Shown piece by piece: positions 8,225-15,906 of a stretch of 64,000 nucleotides of DNA. The notes under the pieces are model-generated. The model had not been told where the DNA came from. It did no database searches and saw only the letters and a program-made list of their open reading frames with translations. Source of the stretch: CAZEPT01 sp964626965 (GTDB taxonomy: Bacteria > Patescibacteriota > Minisyncoccia > Phycocordibacterales > UBA9973); assembly GCA_964626965.1 (NCBI GenBank), contig CAZVHB010000005.1:1-64000 (forward strand), in the 5' to 3' direction. Position numbers and translations under genes: made by a program. The first letter of the stretch is position 1, and each line of letters begins with the position of its first letter.

Positions 8225-8938
8225 ATGTACTCACTTTTATTTTTAGACACAGAAACAACAGGAAACGAAGCAAAAGATTACCTCTGCCAACTCTGTTATT
8301 CTTACGAGAACAGCTTCGTCAACGAGCTTTTTTTACCGCCGACTATTATTTCAGTCGAATCCCAAGCCGTCCACCATATCACACCAAAAATGGTAAAAGA
8401 TAAACCTGCATTCAAAGACAGTGCAATCTATACCGAGCTCGATACCATCCTCAAAAATCCAAACAGTATCTTTGTCGCTCATAATGCAAAATTTGATATT
8501 GGTATGATCGAAAAAGAAGGACTCACTGTCCCCCGTTTTATCTGTACACTCCGTGTCGCACGAGCACTCGATAAACAAAATGTCATTCCACGATACAATC
8601 TCCAGTATCTTCGTTATTATTTAGAAATGGAAATAGACGCTACTGCTCATGATGCGATGGGAGATGTCCTCGTCCTCAAAGAGCTCTTTGTGCGACTTCT
8701 TGATAAGATTAAGCAAGAAAATGGCGGTGATGAAGAAAAAGCAATAGAAACAATGCTTGAAATATCTTCACACCCATCACTGATGAATCTATTCACTTTT
8801 GGAAAACACGTTGGTAAAACAGTTGCTGAAGTCGCAAAAATCGACCGCGGGTACTTACAATGGATGTTGGAACAAAAAAAATCCTCGTCAGTTGACGAGG
8901 AAGATTGGATATATACGTTGGAATATTATTTGAAATAA
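8225..8938 (+). CDS. DEDDh 3'-5' exonuclease with ExoX-like C-terminal domain
   Basis: A DnaQ-type exonuclease. Exo I is FLDTETTG (about residues 6-13), Exo II is VAHNAKFDIGMI, and Exo III is AHDAMGDV with the DEDDh His. The C-terminal part, TFGKHVGKTVAEV...YLQWML, is the small domain seen after exonuclease X-like and other DNA-processing nucleases. It probably trims 3' DNA ends in repair or proofreading. 237 residues. TATAAT ends 6 nt before the ATG, implying a leaderless message. The last codons contain an inverted repeat that acts as a terminator for the opposite strand. Confidence 0.9.
   Translation: MYSLLFLDTETTGNEAKDYLCQLCYSYENSFVNELFLPPTIISVESQAVHHITPKMVKDKPAFKDSAIYTELDTILKNPNSIFVAHNAKFDIGMIEKEGLTVPRFICTLRVARALDKQNVIPRYNLQYLRYYLEMEIDATAHDAMGDVLVLKELFVRLLDKIKQENGGDEEKAIETMLEISSHPSLMNLFTFGKHVGKTVAEVAKIDRGYLQWMLEQKKSSSVDEEDWIYTLEYYLK
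8875..8900 (-). terminator. Terminator for the minus-strand gene, inside the exonuclease 3' end
   Basis: On the minus strand CCTCGTCA and TGACGAGG form an 8-bp stem with a 2-nt centre followed by U8. It lies within the last 20 codons of the plus-strand exonuclease. Confidence 0.6.
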
Positions 8939-8941
8939 AAA

Positions 8942-8968
8942 ATTCCTCTTCGTTCAACGGAGAGGAAT
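8942..8968. terminator. Bidirectional hairpin after the exonuclease gene
   Basis: An 11-bp stem with one wobble pair and a TTCAA loop, and an A/T run on the left side. It separates the convergent exonuclease and 98-aa membrane-protein genes. Confidence 0.65.
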
Positions 8969-8988
8969 CAATTTTAATATTTTTGTAA

Positions 8989-9285
8989 TTATTTATTATA
9001 AACAACGCTTACAACTTTCGCGTGTCCATCTGCTAACCCAACAGTGTCTAAGATATTAAGGCCATTGCAAGAACAGCTTGTATATCCGATGGAATCTTTG
9101 GACACAATTTTAGCGAGTGCCATACTATCTTTTTCGGAGTAAATAACGATATTTTTTCCGTGAGTATCTTTTGCTACAAAGATCGTTTTTTCATAATTTA
9201 CTTTAGTATTGTCAGTAAGTAGAATAACAAGTAATGATATTACAAAAAGTAACATTATGGCGTAGAAATAGGAAGGTACTTTCAT
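8989..9285 (-). CDS. Hypothetical single-pass membrane-anchored protein
   Basis: 98 residues with one N-terminal hydrophobic helix (about 6-23) followed by a probably extracytoplasmic domain with a CSC motif near residue 72 (YTSCSCNGLNILD). No family recognised. The leader is A-rich and there is no Shine-Dalgarno. It lies downstream of the lipoprotein gene on the same strand with a 36-nt gap, so both may be read from the promoter at 9597-9625. Two terminators follow. Orientation outside the membrane is inferred from the anchor only. Confidence 0.6.
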   Translation of the reverse strand: MKVPSYFYAIMLLFVISLLVILLTDNTKVNYEKTIFVAKDTHGKNIVIYSEKDSMALAKIVSKDSIGYTSCSCNGLNILDTVGLADGHAKVVSVVYNK

Positions 9286-9321
9286 TTTTTTTGATTTTTT
9301 TAAAGAGTTAAGAAAAAATTA

Positions 9322-9582
9322 TTAATTAGGTTCTTCTAGTAACACTGCCTTGATTTCTGAGGTAAAACTAACAACGTAATTATTATTTACATCATTAATC
9401 ACCGACAATGTATCACCTTTGTGGTACAAGTTAGAAAAATCATCGAGGATTTGTATATAAATACCCTTAGGGGTATCTCCATTTACGATGGACCCTTTGT
9501 AAGTTGTTGTACTACCCGTGTTTTTCACATTACAAGAAAACAAAAGAGTCATAAGACTTGCTGTTAAAATTATTTTTTTCAT
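9322..9582 (-). CDS. Small predicted lipoprotein
   Basis: 86 residues starting with a signal peptide MKKIILTASLMTLLFSC; LLFSC is an acceptable lipobox with Cys at residue 17 as lipid-attachment site. The rest is a short beta-rich polar domain with no recognised family (KGIYIQILDDFSN). It should be a membrane-anchored extracytoplasmic protein. It is read from a good promoter (TTGACT, 17 nt, TTTAAT at 9597-9625) with an A-rich leader and no Shine-Dalgarno. The companion 98-aa membrane protein follows, and both look accessory. Confidence 0.65.
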   Translation of the reverse strand: MKKIILTASLMTLLFSCNVKNTGSTTTYKGSIVNGDTPKGIYIQILDDFSNLYHKGDTLSVINDVNNNYVVSFTSEIKAVLLEEPN

Positions 9583-9596
9583 GTTATTTTTTCTTT

Positions 9597-9625
9597 ATTA
9601 AACACAATTTAAGATAAAAAGTCAA
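9597..9625 (-). promoter_or_regulatory. Promoter of the lipoprotein gene
   Basis: TTGACT at 9620-9625, 17-nt spacer, TTTAAT at 9597-9602 (minus strand). The -35 and first spacer bases (TTGACTTTTTAT) are the same as in the promoter at 573-601. It is back to back with the rmuC promoter. Confidence 0.65.
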
Positions 9626-9632
9626 TACATGT

Positions 9633-9661
9633 TTGGAAATATAGGTATTGAGGTTTATAAT
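9633..9661 (+). promoter_or_regulatory. Promoter of rmuC
   Basis: TTGGAA at 9633-9638, 17-nt spacer, TATAAT at 9656-9661, then exactly 6 nt to the ATG at 9668. The geometry predicts transcription starting at or next to the start codon. Confidence 0.7.
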
Positions 9662-9667
9662 ACTCCT

Positions 9668-10732
9668 ATGACAAACATCCTACTCATTATTCTTATTATT
9701 TTAGTTATCAGTACCCTTTTTGTATTTCTGACCCGCAAACCAAAAGAAGAGAAAAAAGATGACACCGGGCTTCAGCTCATTTTAGCCCAGATCAATGAAC
9801 TCAATCGTACAGTAGATACGAAAATGTCCGAATCACAAAAGACCGTAAACGAAACCATGCGTTTTCAAGGAAAAGAAACTACTGAGGTTATCCGAGATAT
9901 TACCGAGAAACTCACACGACTTGATGAGACAAATAAACAAGTTATTAATTTCACCGATCAACTCAAAGACTTACAAAACATTTTAAAGAATCCGAAACAA
10001 CGTGGAGTGCTCGGTGAGTACTATCTCGAAACACTCCTTAAAAACACGATGCCTCCTGGATCGTATGAAATGCAGTACAAGCTCGGAAACGATGGCGAAG
10101 GTCATGACCTTATCCCTGATGCAGTAGTTTTTGTAAAAGATAAAATTATTCCGATTGATTCAAAATTTTCACTTGAAAATTACAACCGACTTGTCGAAGA
10201 AAATAACCCAGCAGAAAAAGACCGTTTGGAAAAATTGTTCGTCAGTGACCTCAAGAACAGAATCGTTGAAACCTCAAAATATATCCGACCTGAAAAAAAT
10301 ACAATGGAATTTGCATTTATGTTTATTCCACACGAAGCAATCTACTACGATCTACTCATCAACAAAGTCGGTGCACTTAAAGAAGAACCAGAAAACCTCA
10401 TCCAGCGCGCTGCAGCAAAATACAAAGTTATTATCGTCTCCCCTACATCTTTCCTTGCTTACCTTCAAACAGTCCTCCAAGGACTCAAAGCGATGCAGAT
10501 CGAAGAGTCAGCAAAAGAGATTCGTACTCGTGTCGAAGACCTCGGTAAGCACATAAAAGCGTATGAGACCTACCACCAAAAGCTTGGGATGACACTTGGT
10601 ACGACAGTGAACCACTTCAACGCATCAAACAAAGAACTTCGTAAGATAGACAAAGATGTTATCCGCATCACTGGTGTTAGCCCAGAGATTGAAATACTGC
10701 AGATAGAGAAGCCAGAGGAAGAAATGGAATAA
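9668..10732 (+). CDS. rmuC: DNA recombination protein RmuC-like
   Basis: RmuC proteins are membrane-anchored coiled-coil proteins with a PD-(D/E)XK nuclease-like core that limit DNA rearrangements. Here the start MTNILLIILIILVIS gives one N-terminal membrane helix. A coiled coil spans about residues 35-115, and then comes the core with RGVLGEYYLETLL, DAVVFVKDKIIPIDSKFSLENY and FMFIPHEAIYYDLL. The ATG at 9668 is chosen over 9629 because of the -10 box 6 nt upstream and because it begins the membrane helix (354 residues). The terminator overlaps the stop. Confidence 0.93.
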   Translation: MTNILLIILIILVISTLFVFLTRKPKEEKKDDTGLQLILAQINELNRTVDTKMSESQKTVNETMRFQGKETTEVIRDITEKLTRLDETNKQVINFTDQLKDLQNILKNPKQRGVLGEYYLETLLKNTMPPGSYEMQYKLGNDGEGHDLIPDAVVFVKDKIIPIDSKFSLENYNRLVEENNPAEKDRLEKLFVSDLKNRIVETSKYIRPEKNTMEFAFMFIPHEAIYYDLLINKVGALKEEPENLIQRAAAKYKVIIVSPTSFLAYLQTVLQGLKAMQIEESAKEIRTRVEDLGKHIKAYETYHQKLGMTLGTTVNHFNASNKELRKIDKDVIRITGVSPEIEILQIEKPEEEME

Positions 10733-10760
10733 CAAAAAAGACCCGTGTGGGTCTTTTTTG
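10733..10760 (+). terminator. rmuC terminator
   Basis: A 12-bp stem (AAAAAAGACCC arm) with a GTGT loop followed by T-rich sequence, starting right at the stop codon. It can also serve the minus-strand 38-aa gene. Confidence 0.85.
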
Positions 10761-10776
10761 TTTGAATAGCTTAGTA

Positions 10777-10893
10777 TTATTCAGCAGCTGGTGTTTCTTC
10801 TACTGGTGTAGTTTCTGTTTCAACTTCTGGAGTTTCTACTACTGGCATTTCAGCGCCTTCTTCAACTTTAACTTCTGTTGTTTCGTCTGACAT
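10777..10893 (-). CDS. 38-residue acidic Pro-Val-Glu-rich protein
   Basis: A short frame from ATG at 10893 to TAA at 10777-10779. The product is strongly acidic and of low complexity (for example EETPAAE at its end; only one Lys). It lies 87 nt beyond the dnaK stop. A TATACT box is visible about 30 nt upstream on the minus strand, so it may have its own message, and AGGA lies some 15 nt before the ATG. The composition echoes the acidic C-terminal tail of DnaK next door. Function unknown; an intrinsically disordered peptide is the most one can say. Confidence 0.5.
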   Translation of the reverse strand: MSDETTEVKVEEGAEMPVVETPEVETETTPVEETPAAE

Positions 10894-10979
10894 ATTATTA
10901 TCTCGTTTATCCTGTAATAGAATGAGTATACACTAGTTTGACTGTAACTCCTAATTATATTGGAATTGTAATTTTCTGA

Positions 10980-12881
10980 TTACTCCTTAGTTTCTGCATC
11001 TCGCACAGGTGGTTCTTCATCTGTCTTTGCGTCAGTTCCATCTTCACCTTGTGGAACTTGAGAAGCTTTCTCTGCATCAGCTTTTTGCATCGCTTCACCG
11101 ATTTTTGAAAGTTCAGCAGAGAGTTCTTCTGAAGCTTTTTTAATAGCTTCCATATCATCACCCTCTTTTGCAGTTCGAAGCGCACCGAGTTTGTCTTCAA
11201 CACCTGTTTTAATACTTGCATCCACCTTATCACCGTATTCCTTGAGAGATTTCTCAGCAGTAAAGATCATCATTTCTGCCGTATTTTTCATATCAACAAT
11301 TTCTTTCTTTTTCTTATCTTCATCAGCATGGAGTTCTGCATCTTTTTGCATTTTCTCAATATCTTCCGGTGTCAGGCCTGAACTTGCTTCAATACGAATT
11401 GTTTGAGATTTACCTGAAGCTTTATCAGTTGCCTTCACATTCAAGATTCCATTTGCATCAACATCAAAGGTTACTTCGACTTGTGGAATACCACGAGGAG
11501 ATGGCGGAATACCTTCGAGAATGAATCGTCCAAGAGATTTATTATCAGATGCCATTGGTCGTTCGCCTTGAGTTATGTGAATTTCAACACTTGTCTGGTT
11601 ATCAGCAGCGGTTGAGAATATTTGAGATTTTGATGTTGGGATAGTTGTATTTTTCTCAACGAGTTTTGTTGCAACACCACCGAGTGTTTCGATACCAAGT
11701 GAAAGTGGGATCACATCGAGAAGCAAAATATCTCGCACATCACCTTTCAATACTCCAGCTTGAACAGCAGCACCGAGCGCCACAACTTCGTCTGGGTTGA
11801 TAGAACGATTTGGTTCCTTACCTCCAAAGAGTTTCTTTACAGCTTCAACGATCGCAGGCATTCGAGTCTGTCCACCAACTAAAATCACTTCATTAATATC
11901 ACTATTTTGAAATCCTGACGCTGTCATTGCTCGTTTAGTGATTTCGATAGATCGGTCAACGTATTCAGATGCGAGGTCTTCGAGTTGTGCACGAGTCATT
12001 TTAACGAGCAAGTGTTGTGGCCCCTCAGCAGTTGAGGTAATGAATGGAATATTTATTTCTGATTCTGTTGTTGTTGAAAGTTCGTGTTTTGTTTTTTCAG
12101 CAGCTTCTTTCAAGCGTTGTAACGCAAGTACGTCTTTTGTAATATCAAGACCTGATTGCTTTTTGAATTCATCTCCGATCCACTTGATCATCTTATGATC
12201 GATATCTTCTCCACCCATATGGTTGTCGCCATCGGTTGATTTTACTTCAATTGTGTCGCCTGACACTTCAAGAACGGTCACATCAAATGTTCCTCCACCA
12301 AAGTCAAAGACAACGATCTTTTCATCTTTTCGAGAATTAAATCCATATGCAAGTGCAGCAGCAGTCGGTTCATTGATAATACGAAGCACATCAAGACCGG
12401 CAATTGTTCCCGCATCTTTTGTTGCTTTTCGTTGTGCATCATCGAAATACGCAGGTACAGTGATCACCGCTTCTGTTACTTTCTCCCCTAATTTTGCTTC
12501 AACGTCGGCTTTGATCTTTGCAAGAATTTGTGCAGAAATTTCTTCTGGGCGTTTTACTTCATCGCCGAGTTTTACTTCTACTCCACTATCAGCACCTTTA
12601 CTGATTTTGTAAGAGATCATCGGGATATCTTTTTGTACTTCTGGATCTTCGAAACGATGACCCATAAAACGCTTAATGCCAGAGATAGTATTTTCTGGGT
12701 TTGTTACGGCTTGTCTTTTTGCAAGAAGTCCAACGAGACGATCGCCATTTTTTGCTTTTGCAACAACAGATGGAGTTGTTCGTGCGCCTTCAATATTTTC
12801 TACAATTTTTGGTTGACCGCTTTCAATAATAGCGACAGCACTGTTTGTTGTTCCTAAATCGATTCCAATTATTTTACTCAT
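10980..12881 (-). CDS. dnaK: Chaperone DnaK (Hsp70)
   Basis: ATP-driven cytosolic chaperone working with GrpE and DnaJ. The 633 residues show GIDLGTTNSAVA (5-16), the IINEPTAAALAYG segment, VFDFGGGTFDVTVL, LVGGQTRMPAI and the substrate-binding domain SLGIETLGGV...ITQGERPMA. The C-terminal lid ends in a disordered acidic tail rather than the EEVD-like end of eukaryotic forms. It lies 42 nt after grpE on the same strand. No CIRCE element (inverted TTAGCACTC) is visible before grpE or dnaK, and no dnaJ is present in the window. Confidence 0.98.
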   Translation of the reverse strand: MSKIIGIDLGTTNSAVAIIESGQPKIVENIEGARTTPSVVAKAKNGDRLVGLLAKRQAVTNPENTISGIKRFMGHRFEDPEVQKDIPMISYKISKGADSGVEVKLGDEVKRPEEISAQILAKIKADVEAKLGEKVTEAVITVPAYFDDAQRKATKDAGTIAGLDVLRIINEPTAAALAYGFNSRKDEKIVVFDFGGGTFDVTVLEVSGDTIEVKSTDGDNHMGGEDIDHKMIKWIGDEFKKQSGLDITKDVLALQRLKEAAEKTKHELSTTTESEINIPFITSTAEGPQHLLVKMTRAQLEDLASEYVDRSIEITKRAMTASGFQNSDINEVILVGGQTRMPAIVEAVKKLFGGKEPNRSINPDEVVALGAAVQAGVLKGDVRDILLLDVIPLSLGIETLGGVATKLVEKNTTIPTSKSQIFSTAADNQTSVEIHITQGERPMASDNKSLGRFILEGIPPSPRGIPQVEVTFDVDANGILNVKATDKASGKSQTIRIEASSGLTPEDIEKMQKDAELHADEDKKKKEIVDMKNTAEMMIFTAEKSLKEYGDKVDASIKTGVEDKLGALRTAKEGDDMEAIKKASEELSAELSKIGEAMQKADAEKASQVPQGEDGTDAKTDEEPPVRDAETKE

Positions 12882-12923
12882 ATGTTTTTTATTTTATTTT
12901 TTATAAAATTTCGACTGTATAAT

Positions 12924-13499
12924 TTATTTTCCTGTAACCACTCGCGCTGGACGGATGACTGACTCTCCTATCTTGTATCCTTTTTGAATCACCTGAAGCA
13001 CACGCCCTTTTTCTTCTTCTTTTTCTGTAGCTCTGTCTTCTATCGACTGATGTAAACTCGGATCAAATTCATCAAGGTCCACGGGATTGATTTCAGTAAT
13101 ATTATTATCAGCGAGCACTTGGCTAAATTGCTGATAGATATATTCCACTCCACGTCGCCAATTTTCATCAACTTTTTCCCAGGCTTCTTTGTTTGAAAAA
13201 GCGACTGAGAAACTATCAAGAATTGGAAGCAGTGATTCAAGCACGGATTCTTTTACAAGACCTTTCATCCGAGTCAGTCGTGCTTCTTCTTCTTTTTTAA
13301 AGTTTACAAAATCTGCGCGTTCTCGTTGCCAGTTTGCGAGATATTCGTCTTTTTCTTTTTGAACTCCTTTAATTTTTTCTTTCAGTTTTTTTACAACGTC
13401 TGTCATGGATTCAGTTTCATCGTACTGTATATCATCTGTTTCAGGCTCCTCCTCATTGTATGGAGATTTGATTATTTCTTCTTCATTTTCATCTTTCAT
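12924..13499 (-). CDS. grpE: Nucleotide exchange factor GrpE
   Basis: The 191-residue product has an acidic N-terminus and a long coiled coil (about 30-100: KLKEKIKGVQKEKDEYLANW). The beta-wing domain ends with GYKIGESVIRPARVVTGK, which matches the family's conserved end. It releases ADP from DnaK and forms a chaperone operon with the dnaK gene 42 nt downstream. A family A repeat and the divergent PaaX/Cas2-like regulator lie upstream. That neighbour is not an HrcA, and its link to heat-shock control, if any, is only positional. Confidence 0.96.
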   Translation of the reverse strand: MKDENEEEIIKSPYNEEEPETDDIQYDETESMTDVVKKLKEKIKGVQKEKDEYLANWQRERADFVNFKKEEEARLTRMKGLVKESVLESLLPILDSFSVAFSNKEAWEKVDENWRRGVEYIYQQFSQVLADNNITEINPVDLDEFDPSLHQSIEDRATEKEEEKGRVLQVIQKGYKIGESVIRPARVVTGK

Positions 13500-13550
13500 T
13501 TTATTTTAAAAGTTAGGTTGATAATGTTGACCAATTTTGTGTTTTTGTAT

Positions 13551-13627
13551 TGTCATGCTGAACTCGATTCAGGATCCAGGCTTATGTATTTCAGGATTCT
13601 GGATTCCGGATCTAGTCCGGAATGACA
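13551..13627. repeat. Family A palindromic repeat, copy 4
   Basis: It begins TGTCATGCTGAACTCGATTC and ends GGATCTAGTCCGGAATGACA. The last 27 bp are identical to the fragment found inside the priA-like gene at 36361-36387, making this the closest visible relative of that insertion. Confidence 0.85.
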
Positions 13628-13657
13628 CCTAATAACAATATATACTACTGTTATATT

Positions 13658-13715
13658 TTTGACAAGTTTTTCTTATTAGAGAAATACTTGTCAAATACTA
13701 TATATCGTATATACT
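13658..13715 (+). promoter_or_regulatory. Promoter and possible operator of the PaaX/Cas2-like gene
   Basis: TTGTCA (13688-13693), 16-nt spacer, TATACT (13710-13715), then 6 nt to ATG 13722. A 10-bp inverted repeat TTTGACAAGT / ACTTGTCAAA (13658-13667 and 13686-13695) overlaps the -35. Its half-sites are 28 bp centre to centre, suiting autoregulation by the encoded winged-helix protein. The regulatory link is inference. Confidence 0.5.
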
Positions 13716-13721
13716 AGACCT

Positions 13722-14270
13722 ATGTCAAGCATAGTCCCAATAAAAGGCTCAAAATTGCCAAAAAACAACGAAAAACAGCCAGTTCAGTACTTTATCCTGA
13801 AAGCTGTTTCCATAGGCAAGCGGGTCAAAATAGCCGATATTATAGACCAAATAGAAGAGACGATCACTAAAAAAGATGCGATGGAGCGCAAGGTTAAGCC
13901 AGCCTACACCATCCAACGTACAATCAAGAAACTTCACCAAGATGGACTCCTTATGGTTGAACTCGAAGAATCTTCAGAATACGTCAAACTCACTGACCAA
14001 GGACTCAGTAAGCTCCAAGATCAAATGCTCATATCAAAAGACTCTGTCATTCCCCTTTCTGGTTGGGATGGTCAATACTGTGTCGTTATCCTCACAACAA
14101 AAGATAAAAGTATTAGAGAAAAGCTCCGCTACGCACTCACTCGTGCGCAGTTTGAAAGTATCGCCCCAGGCGTCTTTATGACCAAGCTCAATATGGAACA
14201 CCTCATCATCCAACTCAAAGCATTGTATCAAGAGAGCTTTGTAAGTTTTAGAACAAACACATCCATCTAG
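13722..14270 (+). CDS. PaaX-like winged-helix protein with Cas2-like domain
   Basis: 182 residues. The N-terminal half (about 25-100) looks like a winged helix: VQYFILKAVSIGKRVKIADI, then TIQRTIKKLHQDGLLMVE and YVKLTDQGLSKL. The second half, from WDGQYCVVILTTKDKSIREK to LTRAQFESIAPGVFMTK, matches the ferredoxin-like, Cas2-related domain that follows the HTH in PaaX regulators. Automated annotation could label it Cas2, but no cas genes or repeats are present. It is probably a DNA-binding regulator with unknown ligand. TATACT 6 nt before the ATG indicates a leaderless mRNA. Confidence 0.7.
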   Translation: MSSIVPIKGSKLPKNNEKQPVQYFILKAVSIGKRVKIADIIDQIEETITKKDAMERKVKPAYTIQRTIKKLHQDGLLMVELEESSEYVKLTDQGLSKLQDQMLISKDSVIPLSGWDGQYCVVILTTKDKSIREKLRYALTRAQFESIAPGVFMTKLNMEHLIIQLKALYQESFVSFRTNTSI

Positions 14271-14273
14271 ATA

Positions 14274-14300
14274 CAAAAAAATCCTGAGAGTCTCAGGATT
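14274..14300 (-). terminator. Terminator of the 191-aa hypothetical gene
   Basis: An 8-bp stem (14280-14287 with 14293-14300) with a 5-nt loop, next to an A6 run that becomes the U tract on the minus strand. Confidence 0.65.
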
Positions 14301-14332
14301 TATGTATAACGAGAATTTGCTTCTTAGTACAT

Positions 14333-14908
14333 TTACGTAAAAGACGAATTGAACAGTATATCTGAGCTCAACAACAGAATATAATCTGAAGGAATCAACT
14401 TCTCAGGTTCAAAATCTTCAATTTCGATCTCAGCTCGAGCATCTCTAATTTTACCAGTTCCAGGAACATACTCATCATCTTCAATCAAGAATTTAAGCCA
14501 AACGAGACGACCATCATCCGCCTTCACCAGAGCAATATCACTACCTCCCCAGCTTGAAAGGTAAGAAATATATGAATTAATATGAGGTATCAAAAATTCA
14601 ACGTATAAATTATTCTTTTTAAGAAATTCAACTAACGTTCCTTGAGAAATACCCCCATATAATTTACCACCAGAAGACTCAAGATAGTAGCGTTGAATTG
14701 AAATTTCAGGAACCTCTTTCACTTGAGCAAGTTGCTTAGAAAAATAGGCATCAAATTTTTCATCAATTTTATCAAAACGTTTTTTGAATGCTGCTAAATC
14801 AAAATTTTTAGGATTCGATTTTAGGGTAAAATTGAGGTCCTGCTTCTTCTTTTGGAATAATTCCACTGAACCAACATTTTGTAAATAAACTAAATTAGAT
14901 GTTTCCAT
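14333..14908 (-). CDS. Hypothetical protein, 191 aa
   Basis: Not recognised. A soluble protein without signal or membrane segments. A basic helical region covers about residues 18-65 (KKKQDLNFTLKSNP...FKKRFDKIDEKFDAYF), followed by a mixed domain with SSGGKLYGGISQGTLVEFL and DARAEIEIEDFEPEKL. It has its own promoter (GGTATAGT about 18 nt before the ATG) and terminator, so it is monocistronic. The promoter word GGTATAGTNAG is shared with the 125-aa gene at 23029 and the 161-aa gene at 48423, both also orphans. Confidence 0.6.
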   Translation of the reverse strand: METSNLVYLQNVGSVELFQKKKQDLNFTLKSNPKNFDLAAFKKRFDKIDEKFDAYFSKQLAQVKEVPEISIQRYYLESSGGKLYGGISQGTLVEFLKKNNLYVEFLIPHINSYISYLSSWGGSDIALVKADDGRLVWLKFLIEDDEYVPGTGKIRDARAEIEIEDFEPEKLIPSDYILLLSSDILFNSSFT

Positions 14909-14937
14909 GATATAATTTTTTCTTACTATACCACAAA

Positions 14938-14972
14938 ATACAAAAAAAATCCCAAACGGGATTTTTTTGTAT
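14938..14972. terminator. Bidirectional hairpin upstream of the 191-aa gene
   Basis: TCCC/GGGA core extended by A8/T7 arms and closing TAC/GTA pairs, with an AAAC loop. It insulates the 191-aa gene from any transcription passing the rpsI terminator and repeat D1. Confidence 0.7.
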
Positions 14973-14987
14973 AAATAATATTGAACG

Positions 14988-15102
14988 TTTGTGTCACGAG
15001 TTACTAAGTCTGCTCATATGCTTCGCATATTGTGCGGACATAAGTACTCGCGACCCCACCTCGCGGTTTTTCTTTGGAGTACAAAGAAAAACATCGCTGC
15101 GG
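14988..15102 (+). repeat. Element D, copy 1 (two-hairpin element next to the rpsI terminator)
   Basis: Conserved blocks GTCACGAGTTACTAAGT (from 14993), AAGTACTCGCGACCCCA and CATCGCTGCG flank two variable stems. The second stem is TTTTTCTTTG/CAAAGAAAAA with an outer GCG/CGC pairing. Copies 2 and 3 (45626-45743 and 58763-58880) keep these pairings with different bases. The element runs convergent to rpsI and is followed by the rpsI terminator. Confidence 0.8.
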
Positions 15103-15104
15103 CC

Positions 15105-15155
15105 GTCTAAGCGAACAAAAACCCCGTAGAGGGGTTTTTGTTTTAACGCTTAGAC
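15105..15155 (-). terminator. rpsI terminator with extended arms
   Basis: Inner stem AAAAACCCC/GGGGTTTTT with a GTAGA loop (15117-15139). Outside it, GTCTAAGCG (15105-15113) is an inverted copy of the last rpsI codons CGCTTAGAC (15147-15155). The same layout occurs beside tRNA-Glu and tRNA-Arg. It can terminate both rpsI and any transcript of element D1. Confidence 0.85.
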
Positions 15156-15553
15156 CATTGTGGAGCTTTTCGAGCTTTTTTCAAACCGAACTTTCGGCGT
15201 TCTTTTGCTCGTCCATCTCTTTTAAGCATTCCTTCTTTTTTGAGATCAGCTTTTGTTTCTTCGTTGTCTTTGACAAGCGCTCGAGCAATACCAAGTTGGA
15301 TTGCTTCTGCTTGTGAGTGAATACCTCCACCATTTACATGGACAGAGACTTCATACTTGTCAGTTGCACCTGCTACTTTGAAAGCGTTTGTAACTGATTT
15401 TTGAAGTTCAAGTGTTGGGAAATATTCTTTCAAAGACTTGTCATTGATGACGTATGTAGTTTTTGAAGCCTCCATGAGTCGTACGCGAGCAGTTGATGTC
15501 TTTCTTCGGCCAATTGCTTCAATATATTTTTTTGTAGTTTTCTTTGTTTCCAT
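15143..15553 (-). CDS. rpsI: 30S ribosomal protein S9
   Basis: uS9, 136 residues: IEAIGRRKTSTARVRL at the start and the basic tail ending QWSKR, whose last Lys-Arg reaches the P-site tRNA in known ribosomes. It ends the cluster rpsM-rpsK-rpsD-rpoA-rplQ-rplM-rpsI, 5 nt after rplM. There is no Shine-Dalgarno before the ATG, only the A/T-rich context ATATATG typical of genes here. Its last codons are duplicated in inverted orientation beyond its terminator. Confidence 0.97.
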   Translation of the reverse strand: METKKTTKKYIEAIGRRKTSTARVRLMEASKTTYVINDKSLKEYFPTLELQKSVTNAFKVAGATDKYEVSVHVNGGGIHSQAEAIQLGIARALVKDNEETKADLKKEGMLKRDGRAKERRKFGLKKARKAPQWSKR

Positions 15554-15558
15554 ATATT

Positions 15559-15903
15559 TTATTCTGCAATTGTGAGATTCTTGATCACCTTATCTCGTAA
15601 TTTGTTGATTGGGAGCATACCGTAAACTGCTTTTCGAAGTACTTCACCGTATCCTTTTTTCTCAACAACCTTACCCATCTTTTCTTGCTTCAATCCTCCT
15701 GGGTATCCACTGTATGAACTGTAAGTCTTTGTCTTCATCTTAGTTGTAGATATTTTGAGTTTTGAAGCATTGACAACAGAAACTTTATTTCCTGCTACTG
15801 TGTTTCTCTCAAAACTTGCACTATCTTTCCCCATAAGGAGCTTTGCAATGCCACTCGCAGTGCGTCCAAGTGTCTTATCACTTGCGTCTATCGTATAGTT
15901 CAT
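15559..15903 (-). CDS. rplM: 50S ribosomal protein L13
   Basis: uL13, 114 residues, shorter than the usual 140 or so. It starts YTIDASDKTLGRTASGIAKL, contains YSSYSGYPGGLKQ, and ends with VYGMLPINKLRDKVIKNL. The N-terminal extension typical of E. coli L13 is absent, so this is a compact version. It is paired with rpsI as in most bacteria, and here the pair directly follows rplQ. It is separated from rplQ by 3 nt. Confidence 0.95.
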   Translation of the reverse strand: MNYTIDASDKTLGRTASGIAKLLMGKDSASFERNTVAGNKVSVVNASKLKISTTKMKTKTYSSYSGYPGGLKQEKMGKVVEKKGYGEVLRKAVYGMLPINKLRDKVIKNLTIAE

Positions 15904-15906
15904 ATA

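Noticed and set aside
12900..13550. CIRCE/HrcA control of grpE-dnaK
   Set aside because: No TTAGCACTC inverted repeat upstream of either gene and no hrcA in the cluster.
13722..14270. Annotation as CRISPR Cas2
   Set aside because: The Cas2-like domain follows a winged helix as in PaaX, and no CRISPR array or other cas gene is present in the window.
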